A DNA stretch of 64,000 bases, taken from the NCBI RefSeq assembly GCF_000262465.1, contig NZ_CM001489.1, positions 1,089,781-1,153,780 on the forward strand, in the 5' to 3' direction. Below are positions 16,374 to 26,389 of this stretch, in pieces. The notes beneath the pieces were generated by a model. It was not told the origin of the DNA and made no database searches. It saw only the letters and a list, made by a program, of their open reading frames with translations. This DNA comes from Frankia sp. QA3 (lineage in GTDB: Bacteria; Actinomycetota; Actinomycetes; Frankiales; Frankiaceae). The translations under genes and the position numbers were made by a program. The first letter of the stretch is position 1. Each line of letters opens with the position of its first letter.

Positions 16374-16467
16374 GCGCTTCTCGCTCGATGGCCGACAGCA
16401 GTACGGGCATCGGGCGTCGGGCGTTCACCCAAACCGAACATCGCCGGCGGCGCTACGCTGCTGTGTC

Positions 16468-17466
16468 GTGCAGGGGACGCGTCTCGACACTGCTCGGATC
16501 CGGGCGGCTCGCCGGGTGATCGACCCGGTTTTTCTCGACACGCCGCTGTACCGCTGCGAGGCGCTGGAGCCCGCCCTCGGGTGCGCGGTGAGCATCAAGC
16601 TCGAAACGGCGAACCCGGTCCGCAGCTTCAAGGCCCGCGGTACCGAGGTGGTCGCGAGCCAGCTTGCCGAGCATGGCTCGCGAGCCGTGGTGTGCGCCAG
16701 CGCGGGCAACCTCGGCCAGGCCCTCGCCTGGTCCGGTCGCGGCCGGGGGCTCGACGTCACCGTCGTGGCCTCCCGCTTTGCGCCTGCGGCCAAGCTGGAC
16801 CGTATCCGCGCCCTGGACGCCAGAGTGGAGCTGGTGGACGGCGACTTCGACCTGGCTCGGGAGCGGGCGGCGGCCGTCGCGCGGCACGACGGCATCCGGC
16901 TGGTCGAGGACAGCCTGGACCTCGAGACCTGCGAGGGCGCGGCGACCATCGGCCTGGAACTGGTGGATGCCACGCCGTCGTTCGACTCCGAGCCGTCATG
17001 CGACGCCGTCCTCATTGCTCTCGGCGGCGGGGCGCTGGCCACCGGGGTGGGCCATGTGGTGAAGGCCCTCGCGCCCGACGTCGAGGTGATCTGCGTCCAG
17101 CCGCTGGGCGCACCGGCGATGACCCTCTCGTGGCGCGGGCGGCGTGTCGTCACCACCGACTCGACCAACACCATCGCTGACGGCGTCGCCGGCCGGCGTC
17201 CCATCGCGGCCGTCCTGGCCGACCTCCTCCTGGTCGCGGACGACGCCGTCCTGGTCCAGGAGGCGTCGATCGTCGCCGGTATGCGGATGCTGCTCGACCA
17301 CGCCGGCCTCGTCGTCGAACCGTCGGCCGCGCTCGGCATCGCGGCGATCCTCGAAGACCGTGACCGCTTCGCCGGCCGCCACGTCGTCACCATCGTGTGC
17401 GGCAGCAACGTCGACGCGGACGACTATCGCCGCCGGGTCGGTGCGGCCCCCACCCACAGGTCCTGA
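16468..17466 (+). CDS. PLP-dependent threonine/serine dehydratase-like enzyme
   Basis: A fold-type II PLP enzyme of 332 residues. The GTG at 16468 starts the protein just where family homology begins. It has the cofactor lysine in NPVRSFKARG (Lys55), the ASAGNLGQALAW stretch corresponding to the substrate loop, the phosphate-binding GGGALATGVG, and IVCGSNVDADDY near the end, where such enzymes contact the pyridine nitrogen. It lacks the C-terminal ACT domain of biosynthetic IlvA, so a catabolic threonine/serine dehydratase or related lyase or racemase is more likely. It may be co-transcribed with the TipA-like regulator. Confidence 0.85.
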   Translation: MQGTRLDTARIRAARRVIDPVFLDTPLYRCEALEPALGCAVSIKLETANPVRSFKARGTEVVASQLAEHGSRAVVCASAGNLGQALAWSGRGRGLDVTVVASRFAPAAKLDRIRALDARVELVDGDFDLARERAAAVARHDGIRLVEDSLDLETCEGAATIGLELVDATPSFDSEPSCDAVLIALGGGALATGVGHVVKALAPDVEVICVQPLGAPAMTLSWRGRRVVTTDSTNTIADGVAGRRPIAAVLADLLLVADDAVLVQEASIVAGMRMLLDHAGLVVEPSAALGIAAILEDRDRFAGRHVVTIVCGSNVDADDYRRRVGAAPTHRS

Positions 17467-17481
17467 CCCCTACGCCTCCCG

Positions 17482-19428
17482 CTACAGGGTGTTCGCCAGG
17501 CGGTCGGCGAGGATGCGGGTGAAGCGGGACGGGTCGGGGAGTTCGCCGCCCTCGGCCAGCAACGCCATGCCGTACAGCAGCTCGGCGGTCTCGCCGAGAA
17601 CGTCGGAGTCGGCGTCCTGCTGTTCGTGGGCCTTCCGCAACCCCGACACCAGGGGATGGGTGGGATTGAGCTCCAGGATGCGCTTGGGATGCGGCACGTT
17701 CTGCCCCATGGCGCGGTACATCTTCTCCAGGGTCGGGGTGATGTCGTAGGTGTCGCCCACGAGGCAGGCCGGTGACGTCGTGAGGCGCGACGACAGGCGC
17801 ACCTCCTTCACCTGCTCCTGCAGGGTCTTTGCCAGCCAGGACAGCAGCTCGGCGAAATCCTTCTGCTGCTGTTCCCGCTCGGGTTCGGCGCTCTCCTTCT
17901 CGTCCGCCGTGCCGAGATCGACCTGGCCCTTGGCGATCGAGCGCAGCGGCTTTCCGTCGAACTGCGCCACCCGCTCGACCCACACCTCGTCGACCGGGTC
18001 CGTCAGGATCAGGACTTCGTAGCCGCGGGCCTGGAACGCCTCCATGTGGGGCGACTTCTCGGCCGTCAACCGCGACTCGCCGGTCAGGTAGTAGATGTCG
18101 TCCTGGCCGTCCTTCATCCGGTCGACGTACTCCCGCAGGGTGGTCGTCTGCTCCGGGTCACGCGTCGAGGCGACGGAGATGATGTCCAGGATCGCCTCCT
18201 GGTTGTCGACGTCGTCGAGCAGCCCTTCCTTGACGACGGGGCCGAACTCCTTCCAGAAGGTCCGATAGCGCTCGGCGTCGTCGGTCTGCAACTGCCTGAC
18301 GGTGGAGAGCACCTTCTTGACCAGCCGGCGGCGAACCTGCTGGATCTGACGGTCCTGCTGGAGGATCTCGCGGGAGATGTTCAGCGACAGGTCGTGCGCG
18401 TCGACGACGCCCTTGACGAAGCGCAGGTAGTTCGGCATGAGCGCCTGGCAGTCGTCCATGATGAACACGCGCTTGACGTAGAGCTGAACGCCGCGCTTGC
18501 CGTCCTGCGCGAACAGGTCGAGCGGTTTGTGGGACGGGATGAACAGCAGCGCCTCGTACTCGAAGAGCCCCTCGCCCTTCATGTGGATGATCTCGAGCGG
18601 GTCGGTCCAGTCGTGGCTGAGGTGGCGGTAGAGCTCGTGGTACTCAGCCTGGTCGACCTCGTCACGCGGGCGTGCCCACAACGCCTTCATCGAGTTGAGC
18701 GTCTGGACCTCGGTCGTGGCCTCGCCGCCGGTATCCGCGCCGGCCTCGCCTGCGCCGGCCTCGTTCGTGCGCTCGACGGCCATCCGGATCGGCCACGCGA
18801 TGAAGTCGGAGTACTTCTTGACGATCTCGCGAATCTTCCATTCGGCGGTGTAGTCGAACAGGTGGTCCTCGGCGTCCTCCGGCTTGAGGTGCACGGTGAC
18901 CGCGGTGCCCTGCGGCGCGTCGTCAACGTCCTCGATGACGTAGGTACCCTCGCCGCTGGACTCCCACCGCGTGCCGCCGCTCGCGCCGGCCCGCCGGGTC
19001 AGCAGCGTAACCTTGTCCGCCACCATGAACGTGGAGTAGAAGCCGACGCCGAACTGCCCGATGAGGTCCTGCGACGCGGTGGCGTCCTTCGACTCCTTCA
19101 GCTTGCGGAGCACCTCGGCCGTTCCCGACTTCGCGATGGTGCCGATGAGCTCGACGACGTCGTCCCGGGACATGCCGATGCCGTTGTCGCGCACCGTGAG
19201 AGTGCGCGTCTCCCGGTCGACCTCGATGTCGATGTGCAGGTCGGACGTGTCAGCCTGCAGTTCTTTGTTGACCAGCGACTCGAGACGAAGCTTGTCGAGG
19301 GCGTCGGACGCGTTGGAGATCAGCTCGCGCAGGAAGATGTCCTTGTCCGAGTAGATCGAATGGACCATCAACTGCAGAAGTTGACGGGCCTCGGCCTGAA
19401 ATTCAAGCGTCTCGATCCGGGTGCTCAC
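17482..19428 (-). CDS. htpG: Molecular chaperone HtpG (Hsp90)
   Basis: A 648-residue Hsp90. The start is set at GTG 19428 (VSTRIETLEFQAEARQLLQ), because GGAGGT ends 4 bases upstream; the in-frame ATG at 19440 overlaps this ribosome-binding site. The N-terminal ATPase domain shows LRELISNASDALDKLR (catalytic Glu and ATP-contacting Asn), DNGIGMS, and the lid-region GQFGVGFYSTFMVAD. The middle domain includes VKRVFIMDDCQALMP and LNISREILQQ. The C-terminal dimerisation domain ends ILADRLANTL without a eukaryotic MEEVD tail. Cytosolic ATP-dependent folding of client proteins is expected. Confidence 0.97.
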   Translation of the reverse strand: MSTRIETLEFQAEARQLLQLMVHSIYSDKDIFLRELISNASDALDKLRLESLVNKELQADTSDLHIDIEVDRETRTLTVRDNGIGMSRDDVVELIGTIAKSGTAEVLRKLKESKDATASQDLIGQFGVGFYSTFMVADKVTLLTRRAGASGGTRWESSGEGTYVIEDVDDAPQGTAVTVHLKPEDAEDHLFDYTAEWKIREIVKKYSDFIAWPIRMAVERTNEAGAGEAGADTGGEATTEVQTLNSMKALWARPRDEVDQAEYHELYRHLSHDWTDPLEIIHMKGEGLFEYEALLFIPSHKPLDLFAQDGKRGVQLYVKRVFIMDDCQALMPNYLRFVKGVVDAHDLSLNISREILQQDRQIQQVRRRLVKKVLSTVRQLQTDDAERYRTFWKEFGPVVKEGLLDDVDNQEAILDIISVASTRDPEQTTTLREYVDRMKDGQDDIYYLTGESRLTAEKSPHMEAFQARGYEVLILTDPVDEVWVERVAQFDGKPLRSIAKGQVDLGTADEKESAEPEREQQQKDFAELLSWLAKTLQEQVKEVRLSSRLTTSPACLVGDTYDITPTLEKMYRAMGQNVPHPKRILELNPTHPLVSGLRKAHEQQDADSDVLGETAELLYGMALLAEGGELPDPSRFTRILADRLANTL

Positions 19429-19854
19429 GCAGACCTCCATGCGGACACGGGCCGTTCGGGCAGGAGCAATGCGGGGTCCCGCGCGGCCGGGCAGGCACTC
19501 CTGCGGCGCGCCAACCCGCAGGCGGCACAGCGCTGCCGGCGTCCCCCATTGACGGGATCAGATATTAGCGCAGCCGGACCCGTCCTCCTCCGCCCCTTCG
19601 GAGCACGTGCGGAGGAGTCGCGGGCCGTGTCCTGATCAACGATGCCGCGTCAACGATGCCGCGTCGGGGAACCTTCGGGCGGCCCCTCAGCGGGGCAGGC
19701 GCGCGGTGACGAGATGGGCGGTCTCGCTGAAGAGGAATGCGTCGGCCGCTTCCAGAGGACTCGCGCGATCTCGCCGAGTGCCGCGGACCCCTACCGATCG
19801 CGGCAAGTGTCCGACCCGCCCCGGCGCCGGCGGAGGCGGGTCGCCGGCAGACTG

Positions 19855-20931
19855 TCAGCTCACGGGCACTGGGGCGGTCGTGGGAGTGGGCACCGGCGCG
19901 GTCGTGGGAGCGGGCGCCGGGGCGGTCGTGGGAGCGGGCGCCGGGGCGGACGATGGGGGCCGGGAACCCGACTCGGTGGCCGGCGACGCCTGGTTCGCGC
20001 GCGGGGCTGGGCTCGGAGCCGTGCTGGGTGGCGGCGGGATGGAGGCGGCGGGGGCGGGTGTGGTGACCGGAGTCGTGGGGGGCTCCGCCGGCGGCTGCTG
20101 CACCGACGTCGACCCCGACGCCGTGCCCGACATCGACCCCGCCGACGTCGAGGTCTGGCAGGCGATGCCGTCGTGGTCCGCGTCGAGGGCGGCCCGGTAG
20201 CCGGGGTCGCCGCGATGCAGGTTGGTGACGCCGGCGTTGCGGGCCGCCGTGCAGGTCGCGTAGTAGGTCGATCCCGATCCGGTGACCGGCGCCGGGCCGC
20301 TTGAGGTCGCCGGTACTGACGAGGCCGTCGTCGACGGCGTCGACGTGGCTTCGCAGGCGATGCCGTCGTCGTCCGCGTCGAGGCCGGCCCGGTAGCCGGG
20401 GTCGTCGCGGTCCAGGGGGGCGACGCCGGCGTTCTGGGCCGCCGTGCAGTTGTCGTAGTAGACCGACCCGGACGCCTGCGTCGGGCCGCCCGCCGCCGTG
20501 AGAGCCAGCGCATCCTCGCCGAGAGTCCCGCTGCCGGCCGTGCCGTCGCCGCCCGTGCCGCTGCTGGTCGTGCCGCTGCTGGTCGTGCCGCTGCTGGTCG
20601 TTGCGCCAAGCACGAAGCCGGTGCCGGTGCCGGACGCCTCTGCCAGAGCGGCCGAGTACGGCAGTTCCGGCCGCCCGCCGCCGGGCGATGGCGAGCCGGC
20701 GGGCGACGGCGACCCCGACGCCAACAGGGCGGACAGGGGCGTTGCCGCCGAGGCGGGCGGCGGCGTCGAGTTCGCGGCTCGGGAGGAGGCGTCGGCCAGG
20801 CTCGCGGGCTTCGACGAGCCGCCGAAGCTCCCGACCACGATGACGATGGCTACGACGGCGCCGAGCACGCCGAGTGCGATCTTGCCGCCGCGTCCCGCCA
20901 GAAGGTCGACCGCTGCTCGACGATCCGCCAT
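19855..20931 (-). CDS. Membrane-anchored protein with two Excalibur calcium-binding domains
   Basis: A 358-residue protein with one N-terminal transmembrane segment (GKIALGVLGAVVAIVIVVGS, residues 16-35) and a long Ser/Thr/Pro/Ala-rich extracellular part. Two Excalibur domains are visible: YYDNCTAAQNAGVAPLDRDD with LDADDDGIACE, and YYATCTAARNAGVTNLHRGD with LDADHDGIACQ. Each has the paired Cys and the DxDxDGxxCE calcium-loop-like signature. The C-terminal APAPTTAPAP repeats resemble cell-wall-spanning linkers. A role at the cell surface is likely but undefined. Confidence 0.88.
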   Translation of the reverse strand: MADRRAAVDLLAGRGGKIALGVLGAVVAIVIVVGSFGGSSKPASLADASSRAANSTPPPASAATPLSALLASGSPSPAGSPSPGGGRPELPYSAALAEASGTGTGFVLGATTSSGTTSSGTTSSGTGGDGTAGSGTLGEDALALTAAGGPTQASGSVYYDNCTAAQNAGVAPLDRDDPGYRAGLDADDDGIACEATSTPSTTASSVPATSSGPAPVTGSGSTYYATCTAARNAGVTNLHRGDPGYRAALDADHDGIACQTSTSAGSMSGTASGSTSVQQPPAEPPTTPVTTPAPAASIPPPPSTAPSPAPRANQASPATESGSRPPSSAPAPAPTTAPAPAPTTAPVPTPTTAPVPVS

Positions 20932-21828
20932 GTCTGCTCCCCCGAAGTCACTGGGGCGAGACCCTAGCGGAAGGTTGCGAACCGGTCGAAACAGGTCCTT
21001 ACCTGGGCGTTCGCCGTCGGGGCCCGGCCGTCAGCGGGTACCAGCACGTCGGTGGTTGGGTGGTCGTCGGGGTGATCTGCCGGGAGTCGGACCGGCGGCG
21101 GGGGAGGGGCTCCCGGCCAGCCCGGGTGGGGCCGGCCGGGACTGATGGTCAGGATGCCGAAAGGTCGAGGTGGCAGGGCGTCGGGAAGGGTCAGGGGGTC
21201 GTAGCCGCCGGGATCCTGGGAGAACGCCGGGGAACCGGGGTCGGTCACGAGGGTGTTCCCGCCGCGCCGCGGGTGCGGGCCCCGATCGCCGGGCTCGGCT
21301 GTCCGCCGGGCTCGGCTGTCCGCCGGGCTCGGCTGTCCGCCGGTACCGGCGGCGATCCGCGGTATTGAGCGGTCTTACTTCCGCCGCGTCCGGTCCATCC
21401 CCGGCGAAAGGGTGTACCCATAAGGTCTCGGAGTTTCGGATTCGGAACGCGCGGGCCAAGGCCGTCGTTTAGCGGAACGCCATTGGTGCGCGCCGGTCCG
21501 CCGGGGTCCGTCGGGGCCCGTCGGGGCCCGGCGGCGGCTTCGCGGAGGTTCCCGCCCGCGTCGTCCGCGGCTGTCGTCGAGAACGGAGTCCGCTCTCGGA
21601 GCTGTGTCGACGCCGGGTGTCCGGCCGGCGTCGACAGGGCCCGGGCGGCTGCGGGCGAGGGGGCCGCGCGGCGGCGGCGAGGACCCGGTGCCACTTGTGG
21701 ACAACCCCTGCATCCGCAGGGTGCGGCGCACGTCTCACGCCATCCGGTGAACCATCCGGTAGGATGCTCGGGGTGGTCCTGGCGGGCGAGGTCGCGCCAG
21801 GTGGGTCCCGACGATGCGGAGGCGGCGC
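20932..21828. other. Long intergenic region, no supported gene
   Basis: Nearly 900 bases between divergent genes. All open frames here are Arg/Pro/Gly-rich without family signal. It contains the 17-bp tandem repeat at 21291-21341. Confidence 0.55.
21291..21341. repeat. 17-bp tandem repeat, 3 copies
   Basis: GGGCTCGGCTGTCCGCC is repeated three times without change in the intergenic region upstream of a TetR gene. Confidence 0.9.
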
Positions 21829-22554
21829 GTGCCCCCCACAGCGAACACGAACGCCAAGCGGGCCCGGTCGCGGCGCGCTCGGGGGTCGATCAACGCCGCG
21901 GGGATTCTTTCGGGGGCCTTCGAATTCTGCCGGGACACGCCCGTCGACCAGCTCAGCATGCCGCGGCTCGCGGCATTCCTCGACGTCGGCGTCACGAGCA
22001 TCTACTGGTACTACAAGAGCAAGCGTGAGCTCCTCGACGCGATGACCGAGGAGGCGCTCGCCGCCTTTTACGAGAGCATGCCACCGTTGCGCGCCGGCGG
22101 CTGGGAGGACATGCTCCGCGGGTTCTTCGACGACTGCTACGCCGCGCTCGCCGCCGACGACCTGACCTGCGATCTGATTGCCCGGCGCATCGGTGGCGCC
22201 ACCCGCCAGGAGGCGGTCGCGGCCTGGCCGCGGGCCGCGGAACTGCTCGACGAGCTGCGCGGCGCCGGCTTCCCCCCGTCGCTGGCCTGGCACGCCTTCG
22301 TCACGCTGGCCACCTACACCCGGGGATTCCTCCTCGCCGAGCGGCCGGTCGAGGTCGCGGCCCCACCCGTCACCGCCCGGCGGCCCGCCGTCGCCGCGGC
22401 CGCGCCGGCACCCTCGGCATCCGCGGCGTCGGGGCCGGAACCGTCGCGGCCGGCCGCCGGTCCGCCGGAGGAGTTCGCGTTCGGCATCACCAACATCATT
22501 CTCGGTCTGCGGAGCCTGCTGCCCCAGGAGGCGCACGACCGCGAGGTCGCCTGA
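21829..22554 (+). CDS. TetR-family regulator of the acyl-CoA degradation region
   Basis: A TetR regulator of about 241 residues. GTG 21829 is preferred because GGAGG lies 6 bases upstream; the in-frame ATG 21814 overlaps that site. The HTH is SINAAGILSGAFEFCRDTPVD plus MPRLAAFLDVGVTSIYWYYKSKRELLDAMTE. The C-terminal half is a TetR ligand domain interrupted by an Ala/Pro-rich insert (about 185-215). It opens the beta-oxidation-like gene group and may repress the acyl-CoA dehydrogenase gene 320 bases downstream; the ligand, probably an acyl-CoA, is inference. Confidence 0.85.
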   Translation: MPPTANTNAKRARSRRARGSINAAGILSGAFEFCRDTPVDQLSMPRLAAFLDVGVTSIYWYYKSKRELLDAMTEEALAAFYESMPPLRAGGWEDMLRGFFDDCYAALAADDLTCDLIARRIGGATRQEAVAAWPRAAELLDELRGAGFPPSLAWHAFVTLATYTRGFLLAERPVEVAAPPVTARRPAVAAAAPAPSASAASGPEPSRPAAGPPEEFAFGITNIILGLRSLLPQEAHDREVA

Positions 22555-22557
22555 CCC

Positions 22558-22875
22558 CAGCCCGCGCCGCACCGGCCGGGTCCGTCCGCGCCAGCCGTCG
22601 GCCGGTATCGATAGCCGTCGGCCGGTATCGATCGACTCGTGGCATGGCTCACGGTTAGCGTGACTGGTGTCGATCCGGGTGCCCGCATCCGGCCGCCCAG
22701 GTCGAGTCGACTCCCTGTGGATGGTCGGTGTGCCGGTGCGGTCCGCCGGTCCGCGCGCCGGGACTTCTGGACGGAGCCTGTTCGAAAGGCTTACGGTTAG
22801 GTTTACAAATCATGGTCGGTGGGACGGTCGGGCCGCTCGGCGGTGCGGCGGCGGAGCCCGCTGGAAGGAGACACG
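22558..22875. other. Intergenic promoter region with a 20-bp duplication
   Basis: The 318 bases between the TetR and acyl-CoA dehydrogenase genes hold a 20-bp direct duplication at 22593-22632 and a locally AT-rich patch (GGCTTACGGTTAGGTTTAC near 22786-22804) that could carry the promoter and operator. No gene is visible. Confidence 0.5.
22593..22632. repeat. 20-bp direct duplication
   Basis: AGCCGTCGGCCGGTATCGAT occurs twice in tandem in the gap after the TetR gene. Confidence 0.9.
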
Positions 22876-25064
22876 ATGGCCCTGGCGATCAGCGACGACC
22901 ACAAGGCCCTCGCCGAGGTGGTTCGCACCTTCGCCGACGCGAACGACCTGCGCGCGGCAGCCCGGCGGGCGCTCGACGGCGGTCCCGGCGCCGTCGGTCC
23001 CGGTGCCGTCGGTCCCGGTGCCGTCGGTCCGCAGTGGAAGCAGATCGCCGACCTCGGCTGGCTCGGCCTGCACCTGCCCGAGGAGCACGGCGGCTCCGGC
23101 TTCGGCCTGGCGGAGCTCGCGATCGTCGCCGAGGGCCTGGGCGCCCGCGCCGCCGCCGGCCCGCTGCTGCCCACCGTCGTCGCCTCCGCCGTCGTGGCCG
23201 CCGTCGGCTCGCCGCAACAGCAGGCGGAGCTGCTCCCCGGGCTCGCCGACGGTTCCGTCATCGCCTCGTTCTCGGCCGTGGGTGCGGTCACCGCGGACGC
23301 CGCGGGTGCGCTGCACGGCGAGGCGCCCGCGGCGCTCGGCGCGGTGTGGGCCGGCATCCACCTGGTCCCGGTGGGTGACGATCTCGCGGTCGTCGCCGCG
23401 GACGCCGCGGGTCTGACGCTGCGCCCGACGAGCGCGCTCGACCCGTCGCTCGGGCTCGCCGGCCTCAGCCTGTCCGCCGCCGCGGCGCACCCCGCCGGCC
23501 TGCTGCGCGGTGGCCGGCCGCGGCCGTGCGCATCCTGCGGGTGGTCGCGGCCGCCGAGGCGGTCGGCGGCGCCCGGGCGACCCTCGACATGGCGCTGGAC
23601 TACGCCAAGGTCCGCGAGCAGTTCGGCCGCATCATCGGCGGGTTCCAGGCCGTCAAGCACCACCTGGCCAACATGCTCGTCGCCACCGAGCTCGCCACCG
23701 CCGCGACCTGGGACGCCGCCCGGGTCGCGGCCGGCGGCGCCGAGGCCGAGCTCGCCGCGGCCGTCGCCGCCGCGGTGGCGCTGTCGTCCTACCAGCACAA
23801 CGCCCGGATGAACATCCAGCTCCATGGCGGCATCGGCTTCACCTGGGAGCACGACGCCCACCTGTACCTGCGCCGCGCGGCGACGCTGGCCGCGCTTGCC
23901 GGCCCGATCGAGGGCGCCGAGGACGACGTCTACACGCTGACCCGCGACGGCGCCCGGCGTGCGTTCGCCGTGGAGCTGCCGCCCGAGGCCGAGGGGTACC
24001 GCCGCGAGGCCCGGGAGTTCGTCGAGCGCTACCACGCCGCCGCCGAGGCCGACCGCCGGGAGCTGCTCGTCGCCAGCGGCTACCTGGTGCCGCACTGGAC
24101 GAAGCCGTGGGGCCGCGAGGCGTCCGCCGCCGAGCAGCTCGTCATCGAGGAGGAGTTCACCGGCGTCGAGGTGCCGAACCTCGGCATCGGCGGCTGGGTG
24201 CTGCTCACCCTCACCCAGCAGGGCTCCGCCGAGCAGATCGAGCGCTGGGTACTGCCCAGCCTGCGCGGCGAGCTGCGCTGGTGCCAGCTGTTCAGCGAGC
24301 CGAACGCCGGGTCCGACGCCGCCGCCGTGCAGACGCGCGCCGAGCGGGTCGAGGGCGGCTGGAAGATCAACGGGCAGAAGGTCTGGACGTCGGACGCGCA
24401 GAACTGCAACCGCGGCCTGGCCACCGTGCGCACCGACCCGACGGCGCCCAAGCACAAGGGCATCACGGCGGTGGCGGTCGACCTGACCGCGCCCGGCGTC
24501 GAGGTCCGGCCGCTGCGGGAGATCACCGGCGACGCGCTGTTCAACGAGGTCTTCTTCGACGACGTCTTCGTCCCGGACGCCGACGTCGTCGGTGAGATCA
24601 ACGCCGGCTGGCTCGTGGCCCGCGCGACGCTGGGCAACGAGCGGGTGACGATCGGCGCCGGCAGTGGCGCCGACGAGGGGAGCACCGCCGTCGGCCTCGT
24701 CGACCTGCACGCCCGCTACGCCGCCGGGGATGGCGAGCTCGCCCGCCGCGTCGGCCGGTTGGTCGCCGTCGAGGTCGCCATGGGGCTGATCAACCTGCGC
24801 CAGGTCGAGCGCGCGGTCGCCGGCAGCGAGCCGTCGCCCGAGGGCAACGTCAGCAAGCTGCTGTCCGCCGAGCACGCCCAGCACGTCACCGAGCTCGGCA
24901 TGAGCATCGTCGGCGCCGCCGGGGTGACCGGCGAGGAGACCGACCTCGCCTACCGCTACCTGTTCGCCCGGGCGCTCACCATCGCCGGCGGCACCTCCGA
25001 GGTCGGCCGCAACGTCATCGCCGAGCGGATCCTGGGCCTGCCCCGGGAACCCAACATGCGCTGA
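22876..25064 (+). CDS. Two-module acyl-CoA dehydrogenase, apparent frameshift near 23500-23520
   Basis: A fused double acyl-CoA dehydrogenase of about 729 residues if read through one frame change. The start at 22876 follows GGAAGGAG. The N-terminal module begins MALAISDDHKALAEVVRTFA and includes GWLGLHLPEEHGGSGFGLAEL. It continues after the shift with VRILRVVAAAEAVGGA and DYAKVREQFGRIIGGFQAVKHHL, and ends with YQHNARMNIQLHGGIGFTWEHD. The second module carries LFSEPNAGSDAAAVQTRAER, WKINGQKVWTS, and the terminal TIAGGTSEVGRNVIAERILGLPRE. Downstream codons sit one base earlier than upstream ones, consistent with a single lost base. It would catalyse FAD-dependent alpha,beta-dehydrogenation of an acyl-CoA. 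Real mutation and sequencing error cannot be told apart here. Confidence 0.8.
22981..23025. repeat. 15-bp in-frame tandem repeat, 3 copies
   Basis: GGTCCCGG(C/T)GCCGTC three times inside the acyl-CoA dehydrogenase gene, encoding GPGAV repeats in a surface loop of the N-terminal module. Confidence 0.9.
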
Positions 25065-25214
25065 GGCCCGCCCATCCCTTCCCGCCGCCACCGCCGCGGC
25101 GCCGCCCCCGTGCCCGGGCGCCGCGGCCGGCGGCGCGTCGAGGCCGGCGGCGCGTCGAGGCCGGCCCGGCGCGTGGCCGGCCTCGATGGCACCCCAGCGC
25201 TAGGAGGCGCCAGC

Positions 25215-26321
25215 GTGACCGTCGACGACCAGACGTTCATCGTCACCGGGCAGGTCCAGCAGCAGGCGTGGCGGGACCGGGTCCTGCCGCCGGTGGAGCA
25301 GGTCCGCCCGGGCCTGTGGTCGGTGCCGACCCCGTTCCCGCAGAGCCCGCTGCGGTACGTGCTGGCCTACCTGCTGGAGACCCCGCGCGGGCCCGTCCTC
25401 GTCGACACCGGTTGGCCCAGCGAGGATGCCTGGGACGGCCTCGTCGCCGGCGTGCGCGCCACCGGGCACGAGATTGGCGAGGTCAGCGCGGTCCTGATCA
25501 CCCACGGCCATGCCGACCACTTCGGCCTCGCCCGGCGGATCCGGCGGGAGTCCGGCGCCCCCGTCATGATCCACGAGCTGGAGGTGGCGGCCTCCCACCA
25601 GTTCGCCAGCATCGCCGAGTTCCGCGCCGCCGACCGGCTCTGGTTGCGCCGCCGCGGCATGCCCGCCGCGGAGATCGCCGCGCTGTTCCCCGACGGCGAC
25701 GGGCCGCCCGAGTGGCGCGACCCGCCCGACGTGCTGCTCCAGGACGGCGACCGCCCGCTCGGCGACGCCGCCGCGGTGCGTGCGCTGTGGACCCCCGGGC
25801 ACACCCCCGGCCACCTGTGCTTCGTCCACGAGGAGCACAACGTGCTGCTGACCGGCGATCACGTGCTGCCGCGGATCAGCCCGAACATCAGCCCGTCGCC
25901 GCGGGTGCGCGCGGACACCCTCGGGGAGTACCTGGGCTCGCTCGCGGCGATCGAGGACATGCCCGTCGACGAGGTGCTGCCCGCCCACGAGTACCGCTTC
26001 CGCGGCCTCGGCGCCCGGGTGCGCCAGCTGCAGGAGCATCACCGGGCGCGGCTGCGCGAGGTGATCGAGGCGGTGGTCGAGCTCGACGGTCCGACCACGA
26101 TGGCGGTGGCCGAGCGGCTGACCTGGTCGCGGCCGTGGAGCGAGTCGAAGGGGATCGTGCGCCGCTCGGCGGTCGGCGAGACCTACGCCCACCTGCTGCA
26201 TCTCGAACGCCGCGGCCTGCTCACGGGCGGTGCGGGTGGGGAGGAGGCCGGCCTGGGCCAGGTCGACGCCTGGCGACCCGCGGCCGAGGCCGGCGTCCTC
26301 GTGGAAGCGCTGCTGCGCTGA
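25215..26321 (+). CDS. Metallo-beta-lactamase-fold hydrolase
   Basis: A 368-residue MBL-fold protein. GTG 25215 is chosen for the AGGAGG 7 bases upstream. Metal ligands are clear: THGHADH (HxHxDH), then HTPGH, and GDHVLPRISPNIS, with a later His in VLPAHEYRF. A helical C-terminal domain (about 270-350) resembles the winged-helix addition seen in LACTB2-like and acyl-CoA-pathway MBL proteins. It lies directly downstream of the acyl-CoA dehydrogenase on the same strand, so it may hydrolyse a thioester or lactone in that pathway; the substrate is unproven. Confidence 0.88.
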   Translation: MTVDDQTFIVTGQVQQQAWRDRVLPPVEQVRPGLWSVPTPFPQSPLRYVLAYLLETPRGPVLVDTGWPSEDAWDGLVAGVRATGHEIGEVSAVLITHGHADHFGLARRIRRESGAPVMIHELEVAASHQFASIAEFRAADRLWLRRRGMPAAEIAALFPDGDGPPEWRDPPDVLLQDGDRPLGDAAAVRALWTPGHTPGHLCFVHEEHNVLLTGDHVLPRISPNISPSPRVRADTLGEYLGSLAAIEDMPVDEVLPAHEYRFRGLGARVRQLQEHHRARLREVIEAVVELDGPTTMAVAERLTWSRPWSESKGIVRRSAVGETYAHLLHLERRGLLTGGAGGEEAGLGQVDAWRPAAEAGVLVEALLR

Positions 26322-26372
26322 GTGGAGTCAGACCGCCGAGTGGAGTCAGACCGCCGAGTGGAGTCAGACGGT
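26320..26372. repeat. 18-bp tandem repeat at the MBL gene stop
   Basis: GAGTGGAGTCAGACCGCC is present twice plus a partial third copy, starting within the TGA of the MBL gene and filling the space to the convergent SDR gene. Confidence 0.9.
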
Positions 26373-26389
26373 GGGGTCAGCTAGTGGGG

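Noticed and set aside
18046..19635. Long plus-strand open frame opposite htpG
   Set aside because: It is the antisense shadow of a highly conserved Hsp90 gene; the translation is Val/Asp/Arg-rich with no family signal.
23490..23525. Programmed frameshifting in the acyl-CoA dehydrogenase
   Set aside because: No slippery heptamer or downstream pseudoknot is evident; mutation or sequencing error is simpler.
22803..25091. 762-codon minus-strand frame opposite the acyl-CoA dehydrogenase
   Set aside because: Antisense to clear dehydrogenase motifs; the sequence is compositionally biased and unlike any family.
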